Assembly (NCBI GenBank): GCA_035079385.1
Contig: JAVHKY010000003.1
Coordinates: 12,627,501-12,691,500 of the forward strand
DNA length: 64,000 bases
Direction of reading: 5' to 3'
DNA from: Aspidiotus rigidus
Taxonomy: Eukaryota; Arthropoda; Insecta; Hemiptera; Diaspididae
Below the pieces are notes generated by a model that saw only the letters and a list, made by a program, of their open reading frames with translations, did not search any database and was not told the origin of the DNA. This document shows, in pieces, positions 12,180-24,409 of the stretch (position 1 is its first letter; every line of letters begins with the position of its first letter). A program made the translations under genes and the position numbers.

Positions 12180-15105
12180 TAGTACTAGCGGTTACTGACA
12201 AAACATGATGGAATACTGCAAAATTTAGTTATACATTTATATTTAGTATTGTAATACCTAAGACTGTAGAGAACATTTTCAGAAGGCGTGCCACTCAAAA
12301 TTTCCCTTAGGGGGCTGGAGGGGGGCAAAATGGCGCTGAAAAATCAGGATTTTGCTAATATCTCAATAACGGTTGGGAATAGGAGAAAAATACCTCAGTA
12401 AAAAAATAACCCCGTAGAATTTTACACGAAAAAGGTTCTCTTTATTTTTTCGCTGAGACTGACCGTTAAACCACAATCAACGCAACCAAGTGGAAGCATA
12501 TTAAATAACATGTAAGTCGGGTACATACACGGTTACGCGTCGCGCCACGCGGTGCACAGTATACCAGCGTATCGGTACCATACATTTATTTTTGTTTCCT
12601 CAAGTTTGCTTTCTACGGGTCTTGGGGGACGAGTCGAACTGAGAATTAAATATAATTTGTTTCCCTTTATATTTATGAATAGTATTTTCCTATTCTGTAC
12701 TTTGTCTAATTTTATCGACTTTTCTCGTCGGAAAATGGAAGTATTACACCCGTCCGTTCAGGTTTCCTTATAATATACTCGTAATTTACTTATCAACATT
12801 TTTATCCGCGGAACTCCTGTAAAACTACTAAATGGATTGTTTTGAAACTTGGGCAGATTATAACGTTATATCTTTTTTTTTTTTTTTTAATTATTAACGA
12901 GCTATTCTACTACACAAAACGGGTCATCAACTCGGGTTAAGTTGGTGTTACAATAATTTTCCTTAATATTATCACATAAATTCCATTTTTTAGTGTTAGA
13001 GAAGTTGATAAAAAGAACGAAGATAGCTAGAGATGTGCACCTGCAATTTTTTTGACGATTGAATGAGTAGTTCTTGAGATGTAATCAATTTTTTGGAAAA
13101 TTTCTCACTATTAAACATTTGAACCACTTATAGCTGCTTACATCATGAGAAAGGGATTTTCTTATCCTCTCGTTTTCAGTACCTACTAATTGTCATGAAG
13201 AATCTTTATTTTTTTTTATTTTTTTTGTTAAGCTGTTCCTTTTTTCTTTTTTTTTTTTTTAATATTAGTCAAATTCAATTGTAAAAACCTTGAGTTTCAA
13301 AATCCATACATCTATGAATGAGTACATTTTTTAGTGTTCATCAAATATACTGCGAGACTAGCTTAAAGACTTCATTCTTAATTTATTGTTGATTTGTAGA
13401 TCATTCTTTTGTGTATATGTAATGGTCATTAGTTTTGATTTCAGGTGTCTCAGAACATGGGAATATTATTTTTAATTTGGAATGGTTTCTTTGAGTGAGA
13501 TTTGAGGTTAGACTTATCTCGAGTGGTGTATTATTAATTTTTTAATATGTTTGGAAAGGTCGGAACGCGAGGGAAAGAATGAAGGGTTGACTGATGGGTC
13601 ATTGGTTGCTTGTTTGGCTTCAATATAGATTTTGTCCATTTTTTTTTTCCAGATGTCCTTGTAACTAGATTCCCAGTTAAAGAATATTGGGATGGAATTT
13701 TGCATAGAAGGTGGTGATGAGAGCGTGACTACGATTTATGAGCGGATGAAAAGAAAAGCGCCTGGTGATAGCAATAAGTGATGCCAGGAATTCCAGATGA
13801 TAAAGAATTGAGCCTTTCAGACTAATATACAGTATACTAGACCAATATTAGACTAACATTAACGTTTAGGGAGAAGTAATTATTAAGCTTTTTTAGAAGT
13901 GCTTGAGTACGAAGACGCAAATCTAATTTCCAGACCACGTGTGCGCGTTCCTTTGCCGACTTTTCTCATTGGAAAAGGGAGGTATTACACCCAGTGTCTG
14001 TTTAGAAATTTATAAAATTTGATTATCAATAAACCTATTAGTTGATAAGAAATTCACCATTTATTTTATTGCTGTAGGTGGAAAGATGAAGATGAAGTTT
14101 TATTGATTTTTCTAGCTAAAAAAAGTAGGTATTACGCCGATTTAAGGTATCTCGGGAGATGGGAGTATTATTTTTAATTGGGACAGCTTTCTGAGGTATC
14201 TCAGGAGATAGAAATATTATTTTCAATTGCTATTTTTCAATATAATTTTTTATTTCTTCTTTATTTAAATTAAATCTTAGAAACAAACGTTTTGCCGCTA
14301 AGGCACGTTTTTCCGTTTGCGGTCGCATACTTCGATGGTCATTATTGATGACAATTCTTAACATCGTTCCAAATAATAGTAAATAAAAACCGTTGAAAAA
14401 ATTCCTTATTTTTGATTAAATAAAATAAATTTACGTTTCCTTATTCTGTTATGAGATGATGTGACGTCCTGATGATAGGCTTCATAAACTGAGTTTTACT
14501 ATTGATTCTACAAATATCGAACTTAATTGATAGGCAATCAGTATTTAGTACAAAGAGTGGGAGTTACTCTCTTAATGAGTTATAAGTATGTAAGAAGAAA
14601 AGTCGTGTGCTAGCGTGAGTGTTTTTTTTTTGTATTTTTATGAAAAATTTTCGATCTCGTACTTTCTCTGCTTTAATGTTGAAAACGATGGTAACATGGC
14701 TTAGCGTAGCTGGTAAACCGAGCCACGGCATAACCGTGCACCGCATGGCGTCGCGCGTAACTATGTACATACTCCCGACTATGTATTTTTTTACGCGCTT
14801 CAATTTTGTTGCGTAAATTGTGGTTTAACGGTGAGTCGTAGCGAAAAAATGAAGGGAACGTTTTTGCGTAAAATTATACGGGGATTATTTTTGTACTGAG
14901 GTAATTTTCTCCTATACCCAACAGTTCTTGAGATATTAGCAAAATCCTGATTTTTGAGAGACATTTTGGCCCCCCTCCAGCCCCCTAAGGGAAATTTTGA
15001 GTGGTACGCCTTCTGAAAATGTTCTTTACGGTCATAACTATTACAATACCAAGTATCATTGTATAACAAAATTTTGGAGTATCATTTTACTAACCGCTAG
15101 TACTA
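12180..15105. mobile_element. 2.9-kb foldback element FB1 with about 370-bp inverted arms
   Basis: The left arm (12180 to about 12557, perhaps 12580) and right arm (about 14737 to 15105) are inverted copies. Both start TAGTACTAGCGGTTA and include ATTTTCAGAAGGCG, CCCTTAGGGGGCTGGAGG, AAAATCAGGATTTTGCTAAT and ACCGTTAAACCACAAT. The 2.1-kb interior has no transposase-like frame. It does carry repeated words, such as GGTATCTCGGGAGATGGGAG near 14147 with a diverged copy near 14196, and GTATTACACCCRKT near 12746 and 13983. The flanks share only a few TA bases, so no target duplication can be claimed. Part of the arm resembles foldback FB2 at 44.5 kb. Confidence 0.7.
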
Positions 15106-15819
15106 ATATACTATTTCCTCAGATACCTAGGCTACTTTTCTTGGTTTAAGAATTCTGAATTAAGTACTTTAGAAGAAATTAGGAATTGGCCACTAAGGAA
15201 CAAATTAAACAAAGTACCGTACCTATAATGTTAAATATAGTAATATACTTGGGTATGGTCTCTAAATCTGATGGACAAAGCACAGTTTGTACTTATATTT
15301 TTTTTGCAAATAATTTAACGCATCTCTTCTTATCTCATAAATTTGAGGTTGATTAAAAGTCTTTACTTGCCAATCAAATATCTACCATCTAGCTGTTTAC
15401 CTAAAAGTACATTTTTGTATATTTTTATTCAAATTCTGTAATATTTAATTAGGTATAGCTATGTAGATATACCTCATCCTTCATATATTTCATTGTCTTT
15501 CTAATTAGTGAATGGGCTGTGCTTGTTGCCCAATAGTGATGGAAATATTCATGAACTTTGTCTCTTTTCTACTGATAATGATTATAGGGCATTTGTTGCA
15601 TCAATTTATAATTCAAGTGAAATGTCAGTCTAATCGGAGTCAGGTATCATTTCATTTCAATCTGGTTACAGAATATATTTACATAATCCACAACCTAGGA
15701 CTCACATAGATGATCTTTAAAAACCTACTTCACCAAAGATAGTATAACCAGGTATATTCTATGTATTGTTCTTTGTAGTTGCGGATTCTCATATTTAGTT
15801 TATTTGAACGAGTACCAGT
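15106..15819. other. Non-coding stretch, nothing recognised
   Basis: AT-rich sequence between the foldback element and the zinc-finger array. It may hold the lost 5' part of the zinc-finger gene, but no exon or promoter could be identified. Confidence 0.4.
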
Positions 15820-16001
15820 GTGTCTGAAAATAATTTTGACCCAGATGCTAGACATTGATCCGAATGTGATAATTGTGACCAAAAATTCATACAAAAAAAC
15901 CATCTCAAGACGCATGTATTGATACTTGAATCAAAGTCCGATCTGAGATATTGATTTAAGCGTGATATCTGAAAAAATTAACTGAAAACCGCAATCTCAA
16001 G
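15820..16001 (+). pseudogene. Decayed zinc fingers upstream of the array core
   Basis: One recognisable C2H2 finger, with C-x2-C then H-x4-H spacing partly lost (CDNCDQKFIQKNHLKTH), lies at about 15864-15916, followed by the same inter-finger linker as in the core. The next finger is broken by in-frame stops where Lys and Cys codons are expected and by a frameshift just before 16002. The Met at 16002 is therefore only the point at which an old, longer frame becomes open again. Confidence 0.7.
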
Positions 16002-16805
16002 ATGCATCATGAACCTGATGACTCAAATCTGAGATATAAATTCAAGTGTCATATTTGTGAAAAAAAATTTACACGAAAAAGCAGTCTCAAGAGGCACGTC
16101 TCAATCCATGAATCTAACTCGTATCTCAGACATAATTTCAAATGTGGTATATGTGGAAAAGAATTTACTCAAAAATGTCATTTAAAGGTGCATATCTTGA
16201 CCCTACATGAACCTGATCCAAATCTGAGATATAAATTCAAGTGTGATATTTGTGAAAAAAAATTTACAGCAAAAGGCAGTCTCAAGAGGCATATCTCAAT
16301 CCATGAATCTAACTCGTATCTGAGACATAATTTCAAGTGTGGTATTTGTGGAAAAGAATTTACTGAAAAAGGTCATTTAAAGGTGCATATCTTGACCCTA
16401 CATGAACCTGATCCAAGTCTGAGATATGAATTCAAGTGTGATATTTGTGAGAAAAAATTTACATGGAAAAGCTGTCTCAAGAGGCACGTCTCAATGCATG
16501 AATCTAACTTGTATCTTAGACATAATTTCAAGTGTGGTATTTGTGGAAAAGAATTTACTGAAAAAGGTAATTTAAAGGTGCATATCTTGACCCAACATGA
16601 ACCTGATCCAAATCTGAGATATAAATTCAAATGTGGTACATGTGGAAAAGAATTTACTCAAAAAGGTCATTTAAAGGTGCATATCTTGACCCAACATGAA
16701 CCTGATCCAAGTCTGAGATATAAATTCAAGTGTGATATTTGTGAGAAAAAATTTACATGGAAAAGCTGTCTCAAGAGGCACGTCTCAATCCATGAATCTA
16801 ACTAG
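16002..16805 (+). CDS. C2H2 zinc-finger array protein, 8 fingers (267 aa), probably the intact core of a decaying gene
   Basis: Eight classical fingers with C-x2-C-x12-H-x3/4-H spacing. Two types alternate: FKCDICEKKFTxKxxLKRH-x3-H and FKCGICGKEFTxKxxLKVH-x4-H. Together they form a 65-residue (195-bp) tandem unit, with one extra G-type finger seventh in the row. Linkers are long (EPDPNLRYK, ESNSYLRHN) rather than TGEKP. Between fingers of one type the changes fall mostly at helix positions -1, 2 and 3: R/S/S, A/G/S and W/S/C in one type; Q/C/H, E/G/H, E/G/N and Q/G/H in the other. These are the DNA-contact positions in known C2H2 proteins. The frame has no N-terminal effector domain and is flanked by broken fingers, so it is either an exon of a longer gene or a pseudogene whose middle is still open. 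DNA binding in the nucleus is the family role; the target is unknown. Confidence 0.65.
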   Translation: MHHEPDDSNLRYKFKCHICEKKFTRKSSLKRHVSIHESNSYLRHNFKCGICGKEFTQKCHLKVHILTLHEPDPNLRYKFKCDICEKKFTAKGSLKRHISIHESNSYLRHNFKCGICGKEFTEKGHLKVHILTLHEPDPSLRYEFKCDICEKKFTWKSCLKRHVSMHESNLYLRHNFKCGICGKEFTEKGNLKVHILTQHEPDPNLRYKFKCGTCGKEFTQKGHLKVHILTQHEPDPSLRYKFKCDICEKKFTWKSCLKRHVSIHESN

Positions 16806-17230
16806 TATCGGAGACATAATTTCAAGTGTGGGATTTATGAAAAAGAATTTACTCAAAAACGTTATTTAACGGTGCATATCTTGACCCAATATGAACCTGA
16901 TCCAAATCTGAGATATAAATTTAAGTGTGATATTTGTGAAAAAATATTCACAAAAAAGTAGTCTCCGGGTGCATTATCTCAATCCATGAATCTAACTGAG
17001 ATCTGAGACCTAATTTCAAGCGTATTTGTGAAGTAAAGGTACATGATATTTCATATACCTACAGGAAATTCATTGAGAGGAGGAGTCTGAAACGACGTAT
17101 ATCAACTCATGAATATGATCCAGATGTAATCCTTATTTGAGATATTCTTGCAATTGAAACGTTTTCGGCAAAACATATATAAATTACTGGAGTCTGGAGA
17201 CAGACATCTTGACCCTCTCATTAAAATTAA
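16806..17230 (+). pseudogene. Decayed zinc fingers downstream of the array core
   Basis: After the TAG at 16803, which replaces a Ser codon of the linker, the same frame continues with a G-type finger (FKCGIYEKEFTQKRYLTVH, one Cys lost). A D-type finger follows and ends at a TAG. Further scraps of the repeat run to about 17225. The array once had at least 11 fingers. Confidence 0.7.
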
Positions 17231-18379
17231 AGACATGAGGTTAGCCTATTCATAAAGTATAGATTTATAAATTAAAAAAGAAAAAAGTTTTATAGATTCT
17301 GACCAGAAAAATCATAATTTATTCACACATTCCATTTGGGTTTGATTTGATTGAGAAGCTTCCTTGTTTAGAATAATAGTATTTAGTAGTATAATGAAGT
17401 CATTGATTCGTAATCCAGTTTGGATATCCTCAAATAATTTGTACTTACTTGTATAGTAAGATTTGTTTTGAAAATACCCAAATGTGACAATAGAAAGCTG
17501 ATCCAAATATGACATACTTTTAAATTCACGTGAGATATTGTTTATAGAAAATTAAGATCAAGAAATTATTTTAGAGTTTTTTAAACTTGTCACTTTGCAC
17601 ATTTGTATAATGTTTGTAATATGGCCCTCAAGTCATTGCAGTACGTGACTATGAGTTTGCACAAGACGTACGGATATTATATCGATTGTTTTTAATAAAT
17701 TTTCCAGAAAATTAAGTATTTTGTTCTATTTCAATACCGATATTATTAAGTTATAATTTGATTTATTTTTTGTAAATATTTAATATTTTAATTTAGTCAA
17801 TTTTGACCTTGAATCGCAATTTAATTTTTCAGTATTCTTACAAATAAAATGAGTAGCCTACGTATCGGTTATTCAAATGAAAAATAAAAAAGAGTGGATT
17901 CAAGATTATTATTTGGAAATAATGTTTCCTTTTCATTTCCAGGAGTTTTATTTTTTATACCAACATGAATGTACTCACATTGTCCGAATATATTTTAGTC
18001 TATTGTACTCGTATAAGTCTGTTTTGTCAATAGATGTATTCAGGGTACCAAAAATATCTTCAGGTCTTGGATTTGAAACAATTATTGAAACTATTATCGG
18101 AATATTACTGTCAACTGATCATCACGCCAAACACAGTTCTGTGTCGGGTAATACGGAATGCTAGAAAGACAGATAAGAAAATACTGGAAACCATCAGTAA
18201 ACGATCTTTCCCACGTTCTTTTTTAGTGGTGGTCCTTCCTAAAAGGAGATGTAAGACGCAAAACGTTACTAGCGTCATCCCTTCTTGTAGATGATCTGAG
18301 TAGCGCTACCTGTCGCGAGAGAAAACCCTTAGGTATCGAAGAACCAAACAATGAAATAGGCGTACCTGCAGTTCTGCAA
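17231..18379. other. Non-coding stretch after the zinc-finger array
   Basis: AT-rich with several AATAAA words (for example 17693). Nothing else could be supported. Confidence 0.4.
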
Positions 18380-18544
18380 GTGTCCACTTGTCTGGAAAAT
18401 TTGGAAGTCAGGGAATTTTTTGAGATACGTCAAAAAAAGTTCAAGCTAAAGAAGTTTTTCCTATTTTTTTTTTTTTAGTGGAGATTATGGTCTGGAAAAA
18501 CCTGAAAAAGTCGGGGAATTTCATTTCAGAGAAAAAGTGGACAC
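18380..18544. mobile_element. 165-bp non-autonomous element with 10-bp inverted ends
   Basis: It begins GTGTCCACTT and ends AAGTGGACAC. Inside are two direct copies of a block reading about TCTGGAAAA..AAGTCRGGGAATTT (18391 and 18491) separated by a T run. No ORF. A target duplication was not evident. Confidence 0.5.
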
Positions 18545-20830
18545 CCTGATTGAGGAAGCTTAAAGGGCTTGGAGAAAAAATTTTAAATTAGTCCTTCTCC
18601 TCCCCTCCCCACAAAAAAATACATTAATGAATTGTACATTTTAATAATCTCACTTCGTTTCTTTGCTTTTGAGGGCTACAGCTTTTCTAAAATTTTGGTC
18701 CATTTCCGTACCTGGTCTACCTTGAAGAAATGCTTTGATGGGTCTTACATACGTAAGCAAATAAACCTGTAGCACACAATCGAGTGCAGAAAACTATGAT
18801 TTTGTATCAGTTGACGTATTCAGCTGTAATGTATAATTGTTATTGGTACCACAATATTTTGTACCGACACACAGGATGTCGCGTGAAAAAATTAAAGAAA
18901 AAAAAAAACGCAAAAAAGTAAGGGTAGACAGATGAAGTGAGAATATGGGAAATGCATCACCGTAGGTACATTTGGAATCGATACACGTAGAAACGCTGCT
19001 GAAAGTGCGGTAAATTCAAAATGTTAGACTTTCATATCTTCAGTCGGTGTGTTCGGTAAAAGTTCAGTCGTGCTTTACGGTCGCCGCTGTTTACCGGCAC
19101 GGTATCGTGTTCAAGGATCACTAATCCGTTTGACGTGTTTTAGGGCAGTTTAAAAGAAATCGTCTAATTCGTCGAAATTGTATTTACAAATTTCCGTCTT
19201 TAGAAAAGGTACCCGTTTTTACTTTTTATTCTAGATTTTTAGCACTTACTTACTTTACAAATACATGCACCTATCGATATACTTAATTCGAATCGAGCGA
19301 ATGACTTTTGGGCTAATTACGAAGACACTGCACTATTACGGTATTTACTTTACCCATTCGCATCGCGCTTATTTTCTCATTTTTATCAACTAAACGTACT
19401 TGCGACAAAGAAGTGTTCAACAATTCGGAATCAGTTTGAGAGAGTAGCGTGAACCCTATACAATTACAACTCTTGGAAATTTTATCCGCATTGCAGGAAT
19501 AAGCGAGAAAATTTCATTAGGAAGGTTCAAATTGTCGGCAGTCGAATATTGTGTAATGAAATTACGTTTACCTTAGAGAGTTTTGGGCTGACTTCAAACA
19601 TTTGCCGGTATTATAATTAAAATATACGCACTAAAGAAGATTACTCTAGCGATCCTGCGAATACGAACGTGAGTGTCTGGAAACCGGAACGTTATATTTT
19701 TTAATGTCATCAAAACGTTGCCAAATTCAACGACAAAAAGGAAAATTACAAGCCAAAACGGTTTATTGTTCATCCTCGTAATTTGGAAAAGCTTTATTTC
19801 TGTTACCACTTAGTTCTATGATAATTATGGTAAAATGTCCCCCTTTTCTGTTTTTTTTTTTTTTTATTATTTTCTACTTCATCGACGCATTTTGTATAAA
19901 GGTGGATGTGCTCGATTATAATATCAGACGATTCAAACTGAAATCCTTCGTAAGTAGGCGTAAAATTTCTATGTAGTTATTTTTAATGAGCAGCTTATTA
20001 AATTCGATTAAAACTTGCATCTTTCACTTCAATCGCAAATTCTCTGAATTTTCTATTTTTTGCCGCTTTGAACTTTGGTATCGCCTGGCAACAAACTAAA
20101 CCTGCGGTACTTACTTCAGAAATACGCGTGTTGATACAAAATTTTAGGTCATGTACCCTGTAGTGGGGAAAGAGAGAGGATTGTTCTCTTCGAGTACGAC
20201 ATAATTTCGTTCGATCGCGAAAAATTCTAATTCGACAGAATACGTGGTGTTGTTTTAAATTTACTTTATATGCCGTAGAGTATAATCGAATTGAGCTATT
20301 AGTTTGTAGAACTATGAACGTTAGGAATTGTTGTACAATGAGAGAAATTCGCAACTCAAATTTCGAGTAAGAAGGCGTGAATAACCAGGCGCGCATCGAA
20401 GGGAGAAGAGCTAAGGGAGAGGGGGCTGAAGTCCTCAGTAAATTAATATCTTTTAATTAACGCAAAGAAGATGAGAAGGTAAATAATCACATTTTTTACT
20501 TCGGAAATGAAGAGAGTCTCAATATATTTTAAGAGTGATACCTACCTTACACCGGATGAGAAGTGAACTTTTTTTTTATTCTTTATTTTTATTTGAGGAT
20601 TAGTTGTTAAATTATTTACAGAAAATTTTCACATGAGTTAAGAGAATAGAATTGAGATAGGTAGTCTTAGTTTAAAATATGAGTGATTCTGAAGGTCAAA
20701 GTCTGCGGGTCTGCGTAGACGTATCCAGCAGAAGGTCCAGGAGCTGGGTGGCCGCAGTATTAGGTTGATTATGGAGACGCTTTTTTTCCTCTCCATCACC
20801 TCTAAAGTGTATTCGAGCACATCTTCCTCA
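18545..20830. other. Non-coding stretch, possible promoter or 5' exon near 19.05-19.2 kb
   Basis: Mostly AT-rich. A GC-richer patch at 19020-19210 contains an arthropod-type initiator word (TTCAGTCG at 19061) and ends with AAAG|GTACCC, which could be a donor. It might be an untranslated first exon, perhaps of the EB gene downstream, but nothing in the sequence proves it. Confidence 0.25.
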
Positions 20831-20849
20831 CAGTGAAAAATCAAGTCCC

Positions 20850-21046
20850 AGGTCGATGAGCAAAACATCCTATCAGAAAAACTAATTGGATTCCGTAAGA
20901 AACACAGCAAAGTTGAACAAGTCCGTCGCTTGGCCAATCTTATTGTGCAAGCCCTGGAAAAATCCTACAGTCTTCTTGGATGTTGCAAACGCTTTCGATC
21001 GCGTCTGGCACGATGGTCTAATCTATAAGCTTCCGCAAATAGGAGT
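20850..21046 (+). pseudogene. Jockey-type LINE reverse transcriptase fragment, frameshifted
   Basis: One frame reads GFRKKHSKVEQVRRLANLIV from about 20888. After a frameshift near 20960 another frame reads VFLDVANAFDRVWHDGLIYK up to about 21030. Both match the conserved order of the non-LTR retrotransposon RT domain, where the FLDV.KAFD block holds the first catalytic Asp. The rest of the element, including the YADD block, is absent. A dead 5'- and 3'-truncated copy. Confidence 0.75.
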
Positions 21047-21155
21047 GAAAATATCAATTTTTTTCTGCTCATGCTTTCTTTCTTCTCAGAGGAAATAAGT
21101 GACCCCTTCCGAAGAAAATTTCTGGCGTGCCCCTGTGGATGACGAGTTCTTTCAA

Positions 21156-21327
21156 GAGGAAACCTGTTCTACGGGTGTTTTTTTTTTTAATTTGCCGTTC
21201 GCCGCACCGTGCGCTGTCTAACCAAAAACTTGGAAAAACTTTGACTTCCGACCTATGTATTTGTATGATAGGAGGGGAACTTGGAAAAATTTCGACCTCC
21301 AAACTATATATGATTCGATCTCTGAGC
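21156..21327 (+). repeat. Interspersed repeat R2, copy 1 (left part)
   Basis: Matches 37093-37245 in the same orientation: AACCTGTT, then a T-rich tract, TTTGCCGT.CGCCG, a CCAAAAACTTGGAAAAA-like block, and a TATGATAGGAGG-type block. The repeat is broken by the MITE at 21328 and resumes after it at about 21876 with TATATATGATAGGAGGAGGA. Confidence 0.6.
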
Positions 21328-21879
21328 TATACCGGGTGGACCAGAAAGATGTTACCAGTTAAATGGGAGTTTTCGCTAAATTCACTCCAGTGCAAAAAGG
21401 CGAAACGTGAGGTGTGTACTTCAAATCTACGAAACTTAACTTGCGCCCCTACTCAACTTTTTACAACTTTTTTGAGCCGATTTATGAACCAAAATGTGAT
21501 GAAAATTGACCCATTTGCCAAAATTATCAAAAATTAAAAATCGTTCAAACTTCCATATTTTATTCGATTTGGAAGTGAAATTCAACGCTGATTCCGGAAA
21601 AAAATACCGGGATCACCGTATGGAGCTTAAAAAAGAGGAAATTTTCAATTTTTTATTTCAGAAATTTTTTCAAATTGCTCAATTTTTGGCACATTTTGAT
21701 CCATGACTTGGCACAAAAATGTCGTAGAAAGTTGGATAAGGACGCAAATTGAAGATAAAATTGAGACACAAATTTCATAGATTTGAAGTATACATCCAAC
21801 GTTTCGCTTTTTCACGCTGGAACAGATTTAGTGCAAACTCCCATTTAACTGGTAACATCTTCCTGGTCCACCCGGTATA
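21328..21879. mobile_element. MITE M2, about 550 bp with about 80-bp terminal inverted repeats
   Basis: It starts ACCGGGTGGACCAGAAAGAT (21331) and ends in the complement, ATCTTCCTGGTCCACCCGGT. The arms continue through GTTACCAGTTAAATGGGAGTTT to GGCGAAACGT. The flanks are TATA on both sides. The related R2 copy at 37.2 kb lacks the insertion (GAGCTATATATGATAGGAGG), which fixes the insertion point. The interior is AT-rich without a transposase. Confidence 0.8.
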
Positions 21880-22001
21880 TATATGATAGGAGGAGGACTT
21901 GGAATACCTTAGAAGAACGTTTTCAGTCTTATGGTGTTTAAAGTGTTGCATATCTGACTCATCGAAGGGGCTATGTCAATTGGTGCATGAAGCGTCGCAG
22001 C

Positions 22002-22100
22002 TATACAGGGTAGGGCAGAAAGATGTTACCAGTTAGATGGGAGTTTGCGCTAAATGTGTCGTAGCGCGAAAACGCAAAACGTTGGACGTAGAGTTTAAAT
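22002..22100 (+). mobile_element. Solo terminal repeat of MITE M2
   Basis: TATACAGGGTAGGGCAGAAA followed by GATGTTACCAGTTAGATGGG repeats the left end of the MITE at 21328 with modest divergence. No matching right end was found, so this is a truncated or half-deleted second copy. Confidence 0.6.
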
Positions 22101-22299
22101 GTACGAATTTTGTATCCTAATTTTACCTTTAATTTGAGCCACATCCGAAGTTTCTACGACTTTTCTGAGCTGAGTTATGGACCAAAATGTGCCGAAAATT
22201 CACCAAATCGTCAGGGTTCCCAAAATAGGGCTTGAAAATTAATTCATTTACATGTAAGTATTGAACTGAATTTCGAAAATTTTAATAATTAGATTATTG

Positions 22300-22920
22300 T
22301 TTCTTAAGTGAATTTGGACGGGCAAAACGAAAAAAATAGTAACAAAATCCTAAGAAGTACCGAAATGGGTTAATGGGCCCAAAAAGGGTCAAAATTTCCC
22401 CAAGGTGGAAAATTGTTCAAACTTTTGAATTGTAAATCGATTTTCAAATGGAATTTCGCACTGAGTCCGAAAAAAAATGTTTAAAAAATTCTTCGAAGCA
22501 CTGAAACAGGTTAATGGGCCCAAAAAGGGTCAAAATTTTGCCAAATTGGAAAATTGTTCAAACTTTCAAATTTTAATTCGATTTTCAAGTGGAATTCTGC
22601 GCTTAGTTCGATAAAAATGCTCACAGAGTTCTTCAAAGTACCAAAAAGGGGTTAATGGGCCCAAAAAGGGCCAAAGTTCTCCCAAACTGGAAAATCGTTC
22701 AAACTTTCAAATTTTAATTCGATTTTCAAGTGGAATTTCGCGCTGAGTAAAAAAAAAAATGCTGAAATAATACTTCGGTGCACCAAAAGGGGTTGATGGG
22801 CTCGGAGAGAATCAAAATTCCTCCAAGATGAATAATTGCGTAACCTTAAATGTTGTTATTAATTCTGGAGTGAATTTTTGCGCCGAGTCCAAAAAAAATA
22901 CTGAAATGGCCCTAGAAAAT
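22300..22920 (+). repeat. Tandem array, 141-bp unit, about 4.4 copies (left outer arm)
   Basis: The anchor GGTTAATGGGCCC occurs at 22368, 22509 and 22650 and as GGTTGATGGGCTC at 22791, an exact 141-bp step each time. Other unit blocks are CAAAAAGGGTCAAAAT, TTCGATTTTCAAGTGGAATT and GCGCTGAGTCCGAAAAAAAA. Copies are diverged by a moderate amount, more so at the right end. Confidence 0.9.
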
Positions 22921-22929
22921 CAAAAATTC

Positions 22930-23335
22930 TCATTCTGCAGTAAAATTGTTGATTCAGGGGATGGAAGGAATATCGACAAGTTCGTCTTCCGTTGAGTGCT
23001 TGCGGAGTGAGTCGGGTGACAGATCCGAAAGAGGAAGTTGCGGAAATTCTCTTCATTTGGGGATTGGAGGGAGACGACAATTTCATCTTCCGTTGAAGGT
23101 TCGCAGTGAGAGATCGACAAGGGCTCTACGTATGATCAAAGCGGGAAAAAGTGCGAAAACTCACGTTCTTTTCGGCAAAGAACGCAAAGTTGGTCTTCTG
23201 TTGCGTGCTTGCAATGAGAGATCAACTGACGCCCTACCAATGAGCGAAGCGGGCCAAACTGCAAAAACTCCTTGATTCAGGCAATGGGAGGGTACCACGA
23301 ATTCGGCCTTGCTCGTGATGAGCGATCAGCTACAG
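22930..23335 (-). repeat. Tandem array, 119-bp unit, left inner arm (reverse orientation)
   Basis: Blocks such as GTTCGTCTTCCGTTGAGTGC and TTGGTCTTCTGTTGCGTGCT are reverse complements of the 119-bp unit at 23336-24400. About three to four degenerate copies. Confidence 0.75.
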
Positions 23336-24405
23336 CTCACCGCGAGCTCATGACAAAAGACCAGCTTCACAGTATCGTTCCTTCCTTCGCGGGAATCTAC
23401 GAGAATTTTTTCGCATCCGACCGCCTCTATCAAACATGGGCCCTCGATCGTTTTCTCACCGCGAGCTCATGACGAAAAACGAGCTTCACCGTATCATTCC
23501 TTTCCTCGCGCGTACCTACGAGAATTTTCTCGCATCCTCCTGTCTCTATCAAATACGGGGCCTCCACCGTTCTCTTATCGCGAGCTCATGACGAAAGACG
23601 AGCTTCACAGTATCGTTCCTTCCTCGCGTGAAAGTTTCTCGGATCCGGTGCCTTATCGAACGTAGGCCCTTGATCGTTCTCTCACGGCAAGCTTAATGAA
23701 CAACGGTCTCGGGATATCCTTCCCAGCACTGGCTGTGGAAACGAGAATTTTCTTGAATTCACCTGCCTCGATAAAACGGGACTGTTACGGTTCTTTCCTG
23801 GCGAGGTCACACTGGAACGCGATCTTCGCGGTATGTTTTTCATTATTACCTGAAACAACGAGAATTTTCACGTACTCACCCAATTAGATCAAACACAGGG
23901 CTCCAACTGGTCTCTCACCGCGAGCTCATGGCAGATAACAATCTTCCTAATACCCTTCCCTACTTCGCGGGTCTCCACGGGGAATTTTTCGGATTTATCC
24001 GCCTTTATTGAACAGGGGGTCCTACCCGATCTCTTACCGCAAGCTCATAACAGAAGACAATCTTAAGGACATCATTCCCTTCAGCGCGGGTGAAGCCCCG
24101 AGCAATTCCGGGCATTCGTCTGCCTCAATCAAATACTGAACTGTAGCTGATATCTCATCACGAGCAAGACCAAATTCGCGGTATCATACCTCCCATTGGC
24201 TGAATCTAGGAGTTTTTGCACTGCTTCAAACATAAGTGGGACTCTCATCGCGGGCACGCAACAGAAGACCAACTTTGCGGTATCATACCTTCCTTTGCCT
24301 GAAACAACGAGAATTTTTGCACTTTTTCCCACCCGCGACCAATCTTCTGTTCTCGCGAAGCTCGATTTCTATGAGAACCAAACGAAATTGAAAAGACTAA
24401 GCGAT
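23336..24405 (+). repeat. Tandem array, 119-bp unit, right inner arm, about 9 copies
   Basis: The anchor GCGAGCTCATG occurs at 23342, 23461 and 23580 (119-bp steps), with diverged anchors near 23686, 23801, 23920, 24039, 24160 and 24249. Other shared blocks are GAGCTTCACAGTATCGTTCC and TACGAGAATTTT. Some copies carry small deletions. The short open frames across it follow from the repeat and are not genes. Confidence 0.85.
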
Positions 24406-24409
24406 TTTC

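Noticed and set aside
19998..20396. 132-codon minus-strand frame
   Set aside because: No recognisable domain, composition like translated AT-rich intron, no splice or promoter context.
22946..23275. 109-codon plus-strand frame
   Set aside because: Lies wholly within the 119-bp tandem repeat and repeats with it.
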